From Verrucosispora sp. WMMD573 (lineage in GTDB: Bacteria > Actinomycetota > Actinomycetes > Mycobacteriales > Micromonosporaceae): a DNA stretch of 64,000 nt. Below, piece by piece: positions 8,265 through 16,711 of this stretch. The stretch's first letter is position 1. Every line of letters begins with the position of its first letter. The stretch lies in NCBI RefSeq assembly GCF_027497175.1, contig NZ_CP114901.1, forward strand, positions 806,001 to 870,000, written 5' to 3'. Under the pieces are notes generated by a model. It was not told the DNA's origin, did no database searches, and saw only the letters and a list, made by a program, of their open reading frames with translations. The translations under genes were made by a program, and so were the position numbers.

Positions 8265-8920
8265 TCGAAGTCATGCTCGTGGATGACAACCCCATCGTCC
8301 GGATGGCCCTACGCGGCTATCTCGCCAGCGCCGACGACATCACCGTGGTCGGTGAAGCGCCCGACGGACGGAGCGCGGTGACCATGGCGGCACGTCTCCG
8401 TCCGGACGTGACCCTGCTGGATCACCGGATGCCGATCGCCGACGGCCTCAGCGTGGTCAGCCAGCTCACGGAACACTCTCGCATCCTCGTCCTGACCAGC
8501 GACGACGCCGACGAGCTGATCGCCGGGATGCTACGCGGCGGCGCCCGCGGCTATCTGGTGCACGGTGAGTTCGATCCGGCCGAGCTGCTGCGCGCGGTCC
8601 GGGCAGTGGCTGACGGACAGGGCTGGCTCTCGCCGCGCGGCGCCTCGGTCACCATCTCGGTGCTCCGCGAGCAGGCCGCCCGCGAGGAGGAGGACGCGGA
8701 ACGGACGCAGCACGACCAGGCCCGGCGGGCGGCATTCGGGCTGACCCCGCGCGAGCAGGAGGTGATGGCGCTGCTCTGCGCCGGGCATGCCAACGCGGCG
8801 ATCGCCCGTCGCCTGCTGCTGACCGAGAAGACGGTGAAGAACCATCTTGCGAACATCTTCACCAAACTGCACGCCACCAACCGCACCGAGGCAGTCGTAC
8901 GGTGGACGGGCCGCCAGTAG
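8261..8920 (+). CDS. LuxR/NarL-family response regulator with atypical receiver
   Basis: This is a response regulator of 219 residues from the GTG at 8261, which overlaps the kinase stop; an ATG at 8252 is an alternative. The receiver has the acidic pair (LVDDN), the phospho-acceptor in LLDHRMP and the Thr in VLTSDD. The usual lysine of YLLKD is replaced, giving YLVHGEF. An insert rich in Glu and Arg (about residues 145-160) precedes a normal LuxR helix-turn-helix with LTPREQEVMALL and TEKTVKNHLANIF. The lysine normally couples phosphorylation to output, so signalling may be altered. The next gene is a related receiver without a DNA-binding domain. Confidence 0.87.
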   Translation: MIEVMLVDDNPIVRMALRGYLASADDITVVGEAPDGRSAVTMAARLRPDVTLLDHRMPIADGLSVVSQLTEHSRILVLTSDDADELIAGMLRGGARGYLVHGEFDPAELLRAVRAVADGQGWLSPRGASVTISVLREQAAREEEDAERTQHDQARRAAFGLTPREQEVMALLCAGHANAAIARRLLLTEKTVKNHLANIFTKLHATNRTEAVVRWTGRQ

Positions 8921-9046
8921 TCGCCCGACCTGTGTCCGCCGGTTGAACGCCACGGCGTTATCCGCCGTCGTATGGACGACGGGCCCTGCCGCCCGGCCAC
9001 ACCGCCCGGATGGGGTAGCCATGCGCGATCGATCGGCGACCGGCCG

Positions 9047-9556
9047 ATGAGGGAACAACCAAGGAGCGACACCGGCCGCGACCCGAAGCTGGTCACCGCG
9101 CTGATCGTCCATCCCGGCCGAGCGGAGGGAGCCGCGCTGCGCGCGGTCCTCGACGTCGGCGAACAGATCCGGGTCGTCGCCCGCACCGAGGACGGCGGCA
9201 CGGCGACGACCCTGACGCAACGGCTGCGTCCCGCCGTGATCCTGCTGGACGACCGAATCGCCACGCCCGACTACCGGGAGCTGGTCCGGACGCTGGCCAG
9301 ACAATCCCGAGTGATCATCATGACCGCTGCCACCGAATGCACCACGATCACGGCGCTGCTCCGCGACCCGGTGCGTGGCTGCCTGGTGTACGGCCAGTTC
9401 GAGGCCGCCGACCTGCGCGAGGCAGTCCGCGCGGTGGCCGCCGGCCTGGGCTGGCTCTCACCGGTGGCGGTCGCCGCAGCGAGCTGGCAGTTGCGCGGCA
9501 GGCGGCGGCCCGTCGCGACCGCGCTGACCGGCACGGACACCATCGGCCTCCGGTAA
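9047..9556 (+). CDS. Receiver-only response-regulator paralogue, degenerate
   Basis: The 169-residue protein is similar along its length to the receiver of the upstream regulator (8261-8920), for example QRLRPAVILLDD and AVAAGLGWLSP. It stops before any helix-turn-helix. The phospho-acceptor aspartate (LLDDR) and the Thr (IMTAA) remain. The N-terminal acidic pair is replaced (ALIVHPGR) and the conserved lysine position reads LVYGQFE. It may be a duplicate that acts as a phosphate sink or dimerisation partner, or it may be decaying. I chose the ATG at 9047; GAGGG within the first codons is not a ribosome-binding site, so the start is uncertain. Confidence 0.65.
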   Translation: MREQPRSDTGRDPKLVTALIVHPGRAEGAALRAVLDVGEQIRVVARTEDGGTATTLTQRLRPAVILLDDRIATPDYRELVRTLARQSRVIIMTAATECTTITALLRDPVRGCLVYGQFEAADLREAVRAVAAGLGWLSPVAVAAASWQLRGRRRPVATALTGTDTIGLR

Positions 9557-9559
9557 CGT

Positions 9560-10102
9560 TCAGGACACCAGTTCATCGACCCGGCCGAGGACTCCCCGCG
9601 CGGCCCGCAGGGCGTAGAACGAGCGCGACCGCACTGTCCCCTCCGGAATGCCGATCCGATTGGCCGTCTCGGCGACCGAGGCGCCGCCGTAGTACAGCTC
9701 GACCAGCACGGCGCGGTGTTCGGGGGTGAGTTGGCGAAGCGCGTCGGCCAGCGCGAACCGGTCGACGATCTCGTCGAAGGCGTTCTCAGCTGACGGCAGC
9801 CACGCCACGTCGACCCCGTAGATCTCCGTCGGTCGGGCAGCACGGGCCCGGACGGCGTCGATCACCAGGTGCCGCGCGACGATGAAGAGCCACCGACGTA
9901 CGGTCTCCGCCTCGGTCGGAAGTTCTGCCAGCCGGCGCCAGGCCCGCAGCATGGTCTCCTGGAGCAGGTCCTCGGCGAGCTCACGCTGCCCCCGGGTCAA
10001 GCGCAACAGGAACGCGTACAGCGGATGCGCGTTCGCGGCGAAGATGGCCCGCATCCTGCGAACGGCGTCGGCGTCGCTCGACGGGCGTGTCTCGATGTCC
10101 AC
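9560..10102 (-). CDS. ECF-type RNA polymerase sigma factor
   Basis: The 180-residue protein starts at the GTG of 10102, five to eight bases after GGGGGAG. Region 2 is seen as LAEDLLQETMLRAWRRL and the -10-binding part as RRWLFIVARHLVIDAVRAR. Region 4 has LTPEHRAVLVELYY and IGIPEGTVRSRSFYALRA. Two cysteines typical of ZAS partners are absent and no anti-sigma gene is adjacent. Its closest relative in the window is the ECF factor at 23192-23761, with near-identical region 4 wording. It converges with the receiver-only gene and diverges from the DUF4913 gene pair, so it may serve the island to its right. Confidence 0.88.
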   Translation of the reverse strand: MDIETRPSSDADAVRRMRAIFAANAHPLYAFLLRLTRGQRELAEDLLQETMLRAWRRLAELPTEAETVRRWLFIVARHLVIDAVRARAARPTEIYGVDVAWLPSAENAFDEIVDRFALADALRQLTPEHRAVLVELYYGGASVAETANRIGIPEGTVRSRSFYALRAARGVLGRVDELVS

Positions 10103-10345
10103 AGCTGTTCTCTCCCCCGGCCCGGACGGTCTGCCCGGGCACCCCGGACGGAGGCTAGTGGCCGCTGCCCGGGCGGCACCTGAGGCGAAGGGCCCAGTGG
10201 GGCCCAGACACCGACCGGCGCGACGCTGGCGATCCGATCGGCGCAAAGTTCTGCGCCTTCGGGTTGAACCGCTCAGGCCACCGGTCCGTCAGGCGGTCGT
10301 CCGGTTCTTCGGGCATCCGGCAGCTACCACGACGGAGGCAGCACG

Positions 10346-11149
10346 GTGGGCAAGAATGATTCGCGGGACATCAAGATGAGCCGAATCAGCTATGAGCAGC
10401 GGGTTCGTGAGTTGAACGGCGGGCGACGGCGGTCGCAGCAGTCGAGTTCGGACTCGGACGAGGCCGAGCTGCGGGACCGGACGGCGCAGAACCTGGACCG
10501 GGTCCGGTTCTCGGAGGCCAACAACGGGCAGTCCGCGCAGTGGCACGCGACCCCGCACGGGCAGCCCAACGAGGTCACCTACGACCCCAGCTATCCCTAT
10601 GCCCAGCCGGGACAGCCCGGCCTGACGGCAGCGGGCAGTCTCGACCACGAGGTGGGCGACCACGAGTTCGCTGACCGCACGTACCAGCATCCCGACGACC
10701 GCGACCTGCGGGCGGTCAACATGCACCTGCCCGGCAACGACGCGGAGAGCGCCGAGCTGCAGGCCTCGTACCGACGACAGACCCAGACCATCCACGAGAA
10801 CTGGGACGAAGTGCGAAACGCGGTCCCTCGGGACCGGCCCATCGCCAGGGACCAGGCCTGGTCCGACTACGTGAACGGGCGGGTCGACTACGCCCAGGCG
10901 AATCCGCACGTGCACAACGAGTCGGTCTCCGGGGACCTGTTGAGCTCGCTGCGTGATGCCCGGCTCTCCGACGGTCCCGTCGGCAACCAGCTCCGGGCCA
11001 TCTCGCAGGAGGCCAGCGTCCGGCACCAGCACGGCGGCGAGGTGCAGCGGATCGGACCGGTGGCGGGCACGTCGTCCACCCGGGTGTCCGCCTACGGGAA
11101 CAACCTGGCCGGGGCGAGCGGGCAGCAGAAGGGCAAGGGCCGGAAATGA
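10346..11149 (+). CDS. Hydrophilic protein of unknown function, left edge of the island
   Basis: I do not recognise this 267-residue product. It starts with GTG at 10346 after GGAGG at 10333-10337. It is strongly hydrophilic, lacks membrane segments and signal peptide, and is rich in Gln, Asn, Asp, His and Arg. The only ordered-looking stretches are YEQRVRELNGGRR near the N-terminus and a charged region around residues 130-160. Its stop overlaps the start of the DUF4913 gene (ATGA), so the two are coupled. The pair converges on the secretion-like cluster across a strong terminator. Confidence 0.6.
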   Translation: MGKNDSRDIKMSRISYEQRVRELNGGRRRSQQSSSDSDEAELRDRTAQNLDRVRFSEANNGQSAQWHATPHGQPNEVTYDPSYPYAQPGQPGLTAAGSLDHEVGDHEFADRTYQHPDDRDLRAVNMHLPGNDAESAELQASYRRQTQTIHENWDEVRNAVPRDRPIARDQAWSDYVNGRVDYAQANPHVHNESVSGDLLSSLRDARLSDGPVGNQLRAISQEASVRHQHGGEVQRIGPVAGTSSTRVSAYGNNLAGASGQQKGKGRK

Positions 11150-11589
11150 CGGAGGTGGCCGAGCGACACCAGGAGCAGCCGGCGGCGATGACCGTAGGCC
11201 CGCCGGCACCGCCGCCTCCGCCCGCGCCGCGCTTCATCTACCACCTCGACGACGAGGAGTACGACGACGCCCTGGCTCACCTGTGCATCTGGGTCGAGCA
11301 CGTCCTGTTGCCGACGTACGGACGGGAGGTCACCTCGTCCCTGCCCTGGTGCCCGCAATGGTGGAATCATGCCGAGGCGGTTGCTCAACTACACGCCCTC
11401 TGGCTGACCTGGCAGGAGTTGACCGGCCACCTCGGTGGGCCGCTCGGCCCGGCCAACTGGCATCGGGATTATCTGGGCCCGGTGATGACCACCCTTCGTG
11501 ACCCGGCTGGGCCATTCGCCGGCTGCAAGGCCGGAGCGCATCGAGCCAAGACATCGCCCGCTGTAGAGATGTTCGCCGTCGATTCCTGA
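11146..11589 (+). CDS. DUF4913 family protein
   Basis: The 147-residue product has a proline-rich start and then the pattern I associate with DUF4913: LPWCPQWWNHAEAVAQLHAL, followed by a WHRDYLGPVM stretch and DPAGPFAGC. From memory, the family occurs in actinobacterial conjugative elements and plasmids and has no established function. It overlaps the preceding gene by ATGA and lies beside type IV secretion-like genes, which fits that association. It has no signal peptide or membrane helix, so it should be cytoplasmic. Confidence 0.72.
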   Translation: MTEVAERHQEQPAAMTVGPPAPPPPPAPRFIYHLDDEEYDDALAHLCIWVEHVLLPTYGREVTSSLPWCPQWWNHAEAVAQLHALWLTWQELTGHLGGPLGPANWHRDYLGPVMTTLRDPAGPFAGCKAGAHRAKTSPAVEMFAVDS

Positions 11590-11603
11590 CGGTCCGGCGA
11601 GGA

Positions 11604-11637
11604 GACTGCGGCGACCGGTCAGCCGGTCGCCGCAGTC
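11604..11637. terminator. Bidirectional terminator between convergent genes
   Basis: A perfect 15-base stem (GACTGCGGCGACCGG pairing with 11623-11637) closes a TCAG loop. It lies between the DUF4913 gene (+) and the transglycosylase-like/GH19 gene (-), so it can end transcription from both sides. Confidence 0.8.
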
Positions 11638-11670
11638 CTCGTCTCTGCTGCGGTCGCACATGGCCAGGCT

Positions 11671-13146
11671 CTAGCAGGTAAGCGTGTTGTCTGCCCCAGG
11701 GTCGACGTTCAACGTGGCGGCGAGGCGCCGGTACGCCTCGACCCGTGCCCGCACCTGCGCCGGGTTCCCGCCACCGCATTCCAGCGCACCGTTGATGGTC
11801 CTGATCGTCTCGCCGAATCCCCCGCCACCGGTGATCGCGGAGTGCGCGGTCGTCGTGCCGGCGCCGGACTGGGTCATCCAGAACCACAACGCGGTCTGCC
11901 ACGCCACCGACGAGTCGGTCTTCACCAGGTCGGGCTGGTTGAGCAGGTCCAGCCCGAGCGCATCACCCGCGGCCTTGTAGTTGGTGTTCCAGCTGAGCTG
12001 GATCGGCCCGCGCCCGTGGTAGGCCGTCTGTCCGGCCGGGCATCCGTAGGGCTGGCCGCTGTCGCAGTAGTTCCCCCAGGCAGCCCGGTTTATCTCCTCG
12101 ACGTGCACCAGACCACCGGATTCGTGGTCGATGTTGGCCAGGAAGGCGGCAAGTTCCCGCTTGCGGGTCTGCGCGTTCCCCGTGCTCGCGAAGGCGGGAA
12201 ACTTGCGCATCGCGTCGGTCAGTCCGGCGTAGCTGTAGAAGGAGTTCCGGCCGGGAAACATGGCAGCAAAGTCCGACCCGCTGAGCAGCGTCTCCCCGTC
12301 CGCGTCCGGGGAGCCCTCCGGCTCCTCCGATCCGGACGACGCGGTCGCGTCCGGATCCGGCGCTGAGGCGTCCGCGTCGGCATCCGTGTCGGCGTCGGCG
12401 TCAGGTTCGTCGTCATCGGTGGTGTACTTCGCGAAGAGCCCGCGAATCTGGAACGGATAGCTGCCCAGGGCGAGGACGGGCATGCCGCCCTGGACCTTCA
12501 CACCTTCGAGACCGATGTCCCAGGCCATCAGGGTCAGGGTCAGATGGTCGCCGACCGCCTCGCGCTCCGTCAGCAGCCGCCTGGTCTCCGTGGCCAGATG
12601 GCAGAAGTAACGGGCGTGGGCGTGGATCGAATCCTCCGCGTCGAGCACCGACGCATCGCCGCTGTCGTCGTCGTCCTCGCCGAACTCCTCGAACACTTCG
12701 GGCGTCAGCTGGGAGAGTCCCGCCCTCCCCTGCGGGCCTTCCAGCTCCGCGTCGAACCCGGACGCGTGATCGATCTGGGCCGCGATGATCACGGGGGTGA
12801 GCAGGTCGCACTTCCTGGCGGCGGCCTTGATCGGTGCCACCAGGTTCTGGTCCGGCACCTCAGTCCCGTCGAAGGTGCCCCGGCCGTCTCCGCCCGCCAA
12901 CTGGATCAGCGCGTTGGTACTGGTCGCCGGCTCGCTGGCGGCTGCGGAGTCGGGTGCGGATGAGGTCATCTGTGACCCGCCGGCCATCGCGAAGATGACC
13001 AGCAGGACGATCAGCGCCAACATCGCCAGCACCACCAGCGGGAACATCCCTACCACCGAGATGATCAGCCAGAGCAGCTGCGCCGAGTCGAACTTGGTCA
13101 GCGACTTCGTCGCCTGACCGGCCGCGCGCACCTTCCCGAGTGCCAT
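11671..13146 (-). CDS. Membrane-anchored SLT-like plus GH19 (chitinase/endolysin) protein
   Basis: The 491-residue protein has a long hydrophobic stretch at residues 23-55 and no cleavage site, so it should be anchored with the rest outside. Residues 105-240 look like a lytic-transglycosylase fold (TPVIIAAQIDHASGFDAELE), but the usual catalytic Glu before SGF is Ala (residue 128). A linker rich in Asp and Ala (about 245-285) leads to a complete GH19 domain with FLANIDHESGG (Glu 342), YHGRGPIQLSWN and ALWFWMT. GH19 enzymes cut chitin or, in phage endolysins, peptidoglycan. It is the last gene of the secretion-like operon, five bases after the coupling-protein gene, so a VirB1-like wall-opening role is the likeliest reading. 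A secreted chitinase role is the alternative. Confidence 0.82.
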   Translation of the reverse strand: MALGKVRAAGQATKSLTKFDSAQLLWLIISVVGMFPLVVLAMLALIVLLVIFAMAGGSQMTSSAPDSAAASEPATSTNALIQLAGGDGRGTFDGTEVPDQNLVAPIKAAARKCDLLTPVIIAAQIDHASGFDAELEGPQGRAGLSQLTPEVFEEFGEDDDDSGDASVLDAEDSIHAHARYFCHLATETRRLLTEREAVGDHLTLTLMAWDIGLEGVKVQGGMPVLALGSYPFQIRGLFAKYTTDDDEPDADADTDADADASAPDPDATASSGSEEPEGSPDADGETLLSGSDFAAMFPGRNSFYSYAGLTDAMRKFPAFASTGNAQTRKRELAAFLANIDHESGGLVHVEEINRAAWGNYCDSGQPYGCPAGQTAYHGRGPIQLSWNTNYKAAGDALGLDLLNQPDLVKTDSSVAWQTALWFWMTQSGAGTTTAHSAITGGGGFGETIRTINGALECGGGNPAQVRARVEAYRRLAATLNVDPGADNTLTC

Positions 13147-13151
13147 GGCGG

Positions 13152-14915
13152 TCAGCCGACCTGACGGGAATCGCGGCGCTGCCACCTCGCCGCGGCACGT
13201 TCGGTGATGGCCTGCACCTCGGCCTTCGCCGCCACCGCGATCGGCCCGGCATGGGGCTCCCGATACCAGGGGCGTAGCTGGATCAGGGCCGGCCGGATTC
13301 CGGTTGCCAGCAACAGGGCGGTGCCCTTCGGCAGAGCCCGGATCTTGTCCGCCGGCAGCACCTGCTCCTGCCGGTACGACACCGACCGCGACGACCCGTC
13401 CCGGGAACGGGAGTAGCTCGGGGTACGCACATCGTGCTGGCCGACCAGCTTGGCGACCTTGTCGACAAAGTCGGCGTCGTCCAGTCCGGCACCGAGCAGT
13501 TTGATGGTGGCCGCGCTCCACAGCGCGTCCATCCCCACCTCGCCCCAGACCCGGACGCCCTGCCGATAGCTCTGTAACAGGGTCACCACGCTGATCCCCC
13601 GGGAGCCGAGGTGGCTGTAGAGGTCGGGCAGGTCGGAGATGCGGCAGACGTTGGCGGCCTCGTCCAGAACGGCGGTCATCGGCGGATCCAGCCGCCCGCC
13701 CATGCGCTCGGCAGCCACCACTCCGGCACGGATCACGGCATCCGCCAGGCCGGCGGTCACCCCGGCGGCGGAGCCGCCACCGTCCTTGGAGAGCAGGTAG
13801 AGGGTGTCGCGGCCGAGGACGTGTTCGTCCGGAATGAACTGCGGCAGCTGCGGATCAGGGCTCACCCAGGCCACGATCTCCGGATCGAGCAGGCAGGCGA
13901 CGCACTGCCGGGCGGTCTCGTAGATGCCGTCGCGGGTCTCGACGGCGCCGCGCACCGTGCCCTGCAACTGGTCGGCCATGGCCGTCATCTCAAGGTCGCG
14001 GAGCAGGTCGATCGGCGTACGGTCGGCGGGGTCGGCGAGCCAGGCCAGCATCTCGTTTATGGATGCACCACTGCGGGAGGCGGCGAGGAAGAGCGCGGTA
14101 AGCGTGTTCTGGGCCGCCGCGATCCAGAAGTCCTTCTTGGACGAGTCGTCGTTGACGGAGCTGACGAAGTGCCCGGCCAGCCGTCGGGCTCCCTCGATGG
14201 TGTCGCATCCGCTGAGCATGTCCCACCACATCTCGCGCTCGGCGTACGCGATGCCCTGCGGGTCGAAGGTCCAGACCAGGCCGGCCCTCGACCGCTCCTG
14301 CCGGGTGACGGTGAACACGTCGGACTTGTTCGACGTCAACAGGACCGCTCCGGGCGCCCGTAGGACACGTGGCACGGCGATACCTGTGGACTTGCCGGAG
14401 CGCGGAGCCATCAGGTCCAGCTCGACGTCCTCGTAGGAGGAGCGCAGCTCCGGTCCGGCCGGCACGAGGTCACCGAGTAGGTTGCCGGTGTCATCCGGGC
14501 GTAGCCGGGAGACGCCCTTCAGCCCGGGACGCAACTCACGGGCGCGAGCCTCGATTCCCTTGCCCGTCAGGGCGCTGAGTTCAGCGGCCCGGGCGAGGCC
14601 ACGGGGCTGCCGGAGGTGGCGGACGAGCCCACGGATGAGGCCGGCCACCGGCGCGGACCCGAGCAGGACGAGCGTGACCGCCCCGCCATAGGCCAGGTGG
14701 GACGGCAGCCCCGGCCAGACCTCCTCGGTGGCACCGCCGAGCAGGTTGAGATAGACGTCCATCGTGAAGGGCGGCAGCTGCCAGCCGTGCCCGGTGAGCA
14801 CTGCGGCGAGGGTGCCACCGAGCCACAGCAACACGAAGATCACCAGGTTGAGCAGCGCGACTCCGGGAATCAGCCACGGCAGGTAATCGCCGCCGATCCC
14901 ACCCGGGCGGCTCAC
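13152..14915 (-). CDS. VirD4/TraG-like coupling ATPase
   Basis: The 587-residue protein has two N-terminal membrane-spanning regions (about 12-40 and 75-97), then the ATPase. The Walker A loop is APRSGKST (170-177) and the Walker B is MTAVLDEAAN near residue 410, both close to the VirD4/TraG pattern. Coupling proteins feed DNA or protein substrates into type IV channels. The GTG start overlaps the stop of the VirB4-like gene as GTGA. No relaxase is encoded in the window, so the usual DNA substrate is not accounted for. I recall the same order next to SCO6880-type genes in Streptomyces. Confidence 0.82.
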   Translation of the reverse strand: MSRPGGIGGDYLPWLIPGVALLNLVIFVLLWLGGTLAAVLTGHGWQLPPFTMDVYLNLLGGATEEVWPGLPSHLAYGGAVTLVLLGSAPVAGLIRGLVRHLRQPRGLARAAELSALTGKGIEARARELRPGLKGVSRLRPDDTGNLLGDLVPAGPELRSSYEDVELDLMAPRSGKSTGIAVPRVLRAPGAVLLTSNKSDVFTVTRQERSRAGLVWTFDPQGIAYAEREMWWDMLSGCDTIEGARRLAGHFVSSVNDDSSKKDFWIAAAQNTLTALFLAASRSGASINEMLAWLADPADRTPIDLLRDLEMTAMADQLQGTVRGAVETRDGIYETARQCVACLLDPEIVAWVSPDPQLPQFIPDEHVLGRDTLYLLSKDGGGSAAGVTAGLADAVIRAGVVAAERMGGRLDPPMTAVLDEAANVCRISDLPDLYSHLGSRGISVVTLLQSYRQGVRVWGEVGMDALWSAATIKLLGAGLDDADFVDKVAKLVGQHDVRTPSYSRSRDGSSRSVSYRQEQVLPADKIRALPKGTALLLATGIRPALIQLRPWYREPHAGPIAVAAKAEVQAITERAAARWQRRDSRQVG

Positions 14916-16711
14916 CGACGCCCCGGTTCGTCATGTCGCCGGTGGGCCTGAACTGTGGTAACGGCTCCGAGGTGGGGTAGGTCTCCGCCGGTCACCGCGC
15001 GCACCAAGGCGGCCCGCTCGGCCAGCAGCCGTTCCGCCTCACCGTTGGCGATCCAGCGGGTGTTCGTATCGTGCAGGTGGCGTTCGGCGTCGGTGATCGC
15101 GACCCGGATCGGGATACCGGGACGACCGCCTACCTTGATCAAGAACCGGCCCCGGCCGGGCGGTTCCTCGTTTCCGCCGTCCTGGGCCCAGCCCGGCGGT
15201 GACGACCAGGACGAGACCAGCTCGATCTCACGCCGGGACAGCCCCACCACCCGGCCCAGATCCTCCATCTCGGCTCGGGGCAGACCGGCGCAGGCCACCA
15301 TGCCGGCGCGCTCGACGAAACCCCGGGCCTTGGCCTTGTCCGCCTCCGACCCCAGCGCCTCGGCGTCCTTCAACGTGTGGGTGATCTTCGCGTCGGCGAG
15401 ACCGAGCGACCGGTTCAACCGGGTGAGGGCGTCGATCCGATCGACGATGCCCGAGGCCGCGCGCAACGGTCGCCACAGTTCGTCGAGAACTGTGAAGAAC
15501 CAGCGCCGGGGTGCTAGTCCCGCGTCGGCCAGGGCGTGTGAGGCGGCCACCGTACCCAGACCGTCCGACCATGCCGCGAGCATCGCGGCGGCGGTCAACT
15601 GCCCGTCCGCCTCACCGATGCGGGAGATGTCGATGCAAACCGCGGTGGCGTCCGGGTCGATCCTGGTCGAGGTCTGCGCGGCGAAGGTGTCACCCAGCGG
15701 GCCGTCGAGGATGCCGAGCAGTGATCGGTGCAGCGGGTCCACGGCGTCGCGGTAGCGGGCCTCCTGCCCACGGTCGAGGGTCACCTGCCGCACCCGAGGC
15801 GGCCCCTCCTCCAGCACGGTGAGCAGGTCGGGCAGCCGGAAGGTCTGCCCCACCGTGGTGCGTTCGCGCAGGTGGCGAAGGCAGGCGGAGAGCACCGACT
15901 GCTCGTGGTCACTGATCGGCGTGCCCCGGACGATGGTGAGCAACGCCGCGACCATGTTGAGGACGCGGCCATGGGTCTCGGCGGCCAGTGCCTGCCCCGC
16001 CTGCCCACCGATCCGCGCCGCCGCCATACCCATCGCACCCGGGTCCAGGATGTTCAGTCCCCCGACGCCACGGGCGATGGAGATGACCTGACCGCCGAGG
16101 GCCCGAACGGTGTCGGCGTAGTCGGGTTTCAGGTCACCGAGCACCAGCGGCACCACGCCCTGGGCGCTCAGCCCGATCAGCATCCGGTTGATCAGCGTCG
16201 ACTTGCCGAGACCGGGCATCCCCAGCATGAACAGCGACGGGTTGGAGATGTACCGGGCCCGGGTGAACCAGTTGAGCGGGTCACCGCAGACGGTCGCCCC
16301 GGAGTGCAGGTGCTGTCCGAGCGGGATGCCGGTCATCGGTGCGCCGGAGCCGGAGGCGAAGGGCCAGAGCCCACATGCCTGCACGGTGGTGGCCCGCCAC
16401 ATGGTGGGCGGATCCAACGGTGCCACCCGACCTCCGCCGAGGAGGTACGAGCCACGGTGCGGCACGGCGTCGTCCGTGTTGGCCTTGGCCAGCCGCCGCA
16501 GATACCGCTGCTCGGCTGCCTCCTGCTGGGCCTGCTGTCGGCGGGCCCGCCGCAGCGCCCGGGGAGTCTGGCTGCCTGTCTCGTCGGGTTCCCGGTCCTG
16601 TGCCTCCGCCGCCGGTACCACCAGGTCGGACATCGCCGTGACCGATCCGGAGGCGTGTCTCGGCCAGCCGGCACCGAGATCCGGCGGCCGGGCACCGCCG
16701 GTGGGCGTCAC
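14912..16711 (-). CDS. VirB4-like ATPase of the secretion cluster
   Basis: The 599-residue protein carries the motor domain of a VirB4-type ATPase. Walker A is GMPGLGKST (164-172) and Walker B is the hydrophobic FFTVLDELW around residue 400. The N-terminal 80 residues are charged and rich in Gln and Arg. It lacks the long N-terminal VirB4 domain; the upstream gene appears to supply that part, so VirB4 is split in two. The GTG start at 16711 overlaps the previous stop; an internal ATG at 16633 is an alternative. It should power assembly or substrate transfer at the inner face of the membrane. Confidence 0.8.
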   Translation of the reverse strand: MTPTGGARPPDLGAGWPRHASGSVTAMSDLVVPAAEAQDREPDETGSQTPRALRRARRQQAQQEAAEQRYLRRLAKANTDDAVPHRGSYLLGGGRVAPLDPPTMWRATTVQACGLWPFASGSGAPMTGIPLGQHLHSGATVCGDPLNWFTRARYISNPSLFMLGMPGLGKSTLINRMLIGLSAQGVVPLVLGDLKPDYADTVRALGGQVISIARGVGGLNILDPGAMGMAAARIGGQAGQALAAETHGRVLNMVAALLTIVRGTPISDHEQSVLSACLRHLRERTTVGQTFRLPDLLTVLEEGPPRVRQVTLDRGQEARYRDAVDPLHRSLLGILDGPLGDTFAAQTSTRIDPDATAVCIDISRIGEADGQLTAAAMLAAWSDGLGTVAASHALADAGLAPRRWFFTVLDELWRPLRAASGIVDRIDALTRLNRSLGLADAKITHTLKDAEALGSEADKAKARGFVERAGMVACAGLPRAEMEDLGRVVGLSRREIELVSSWSSPPGWAQDGGNEEPPGRGRFLIKVGGRPGIPIRVAITDAERHLHDTNTRWIANGEAERLLAERAALVRAVTGGDLPHLGAVTTVQAHRRHDEPGRR

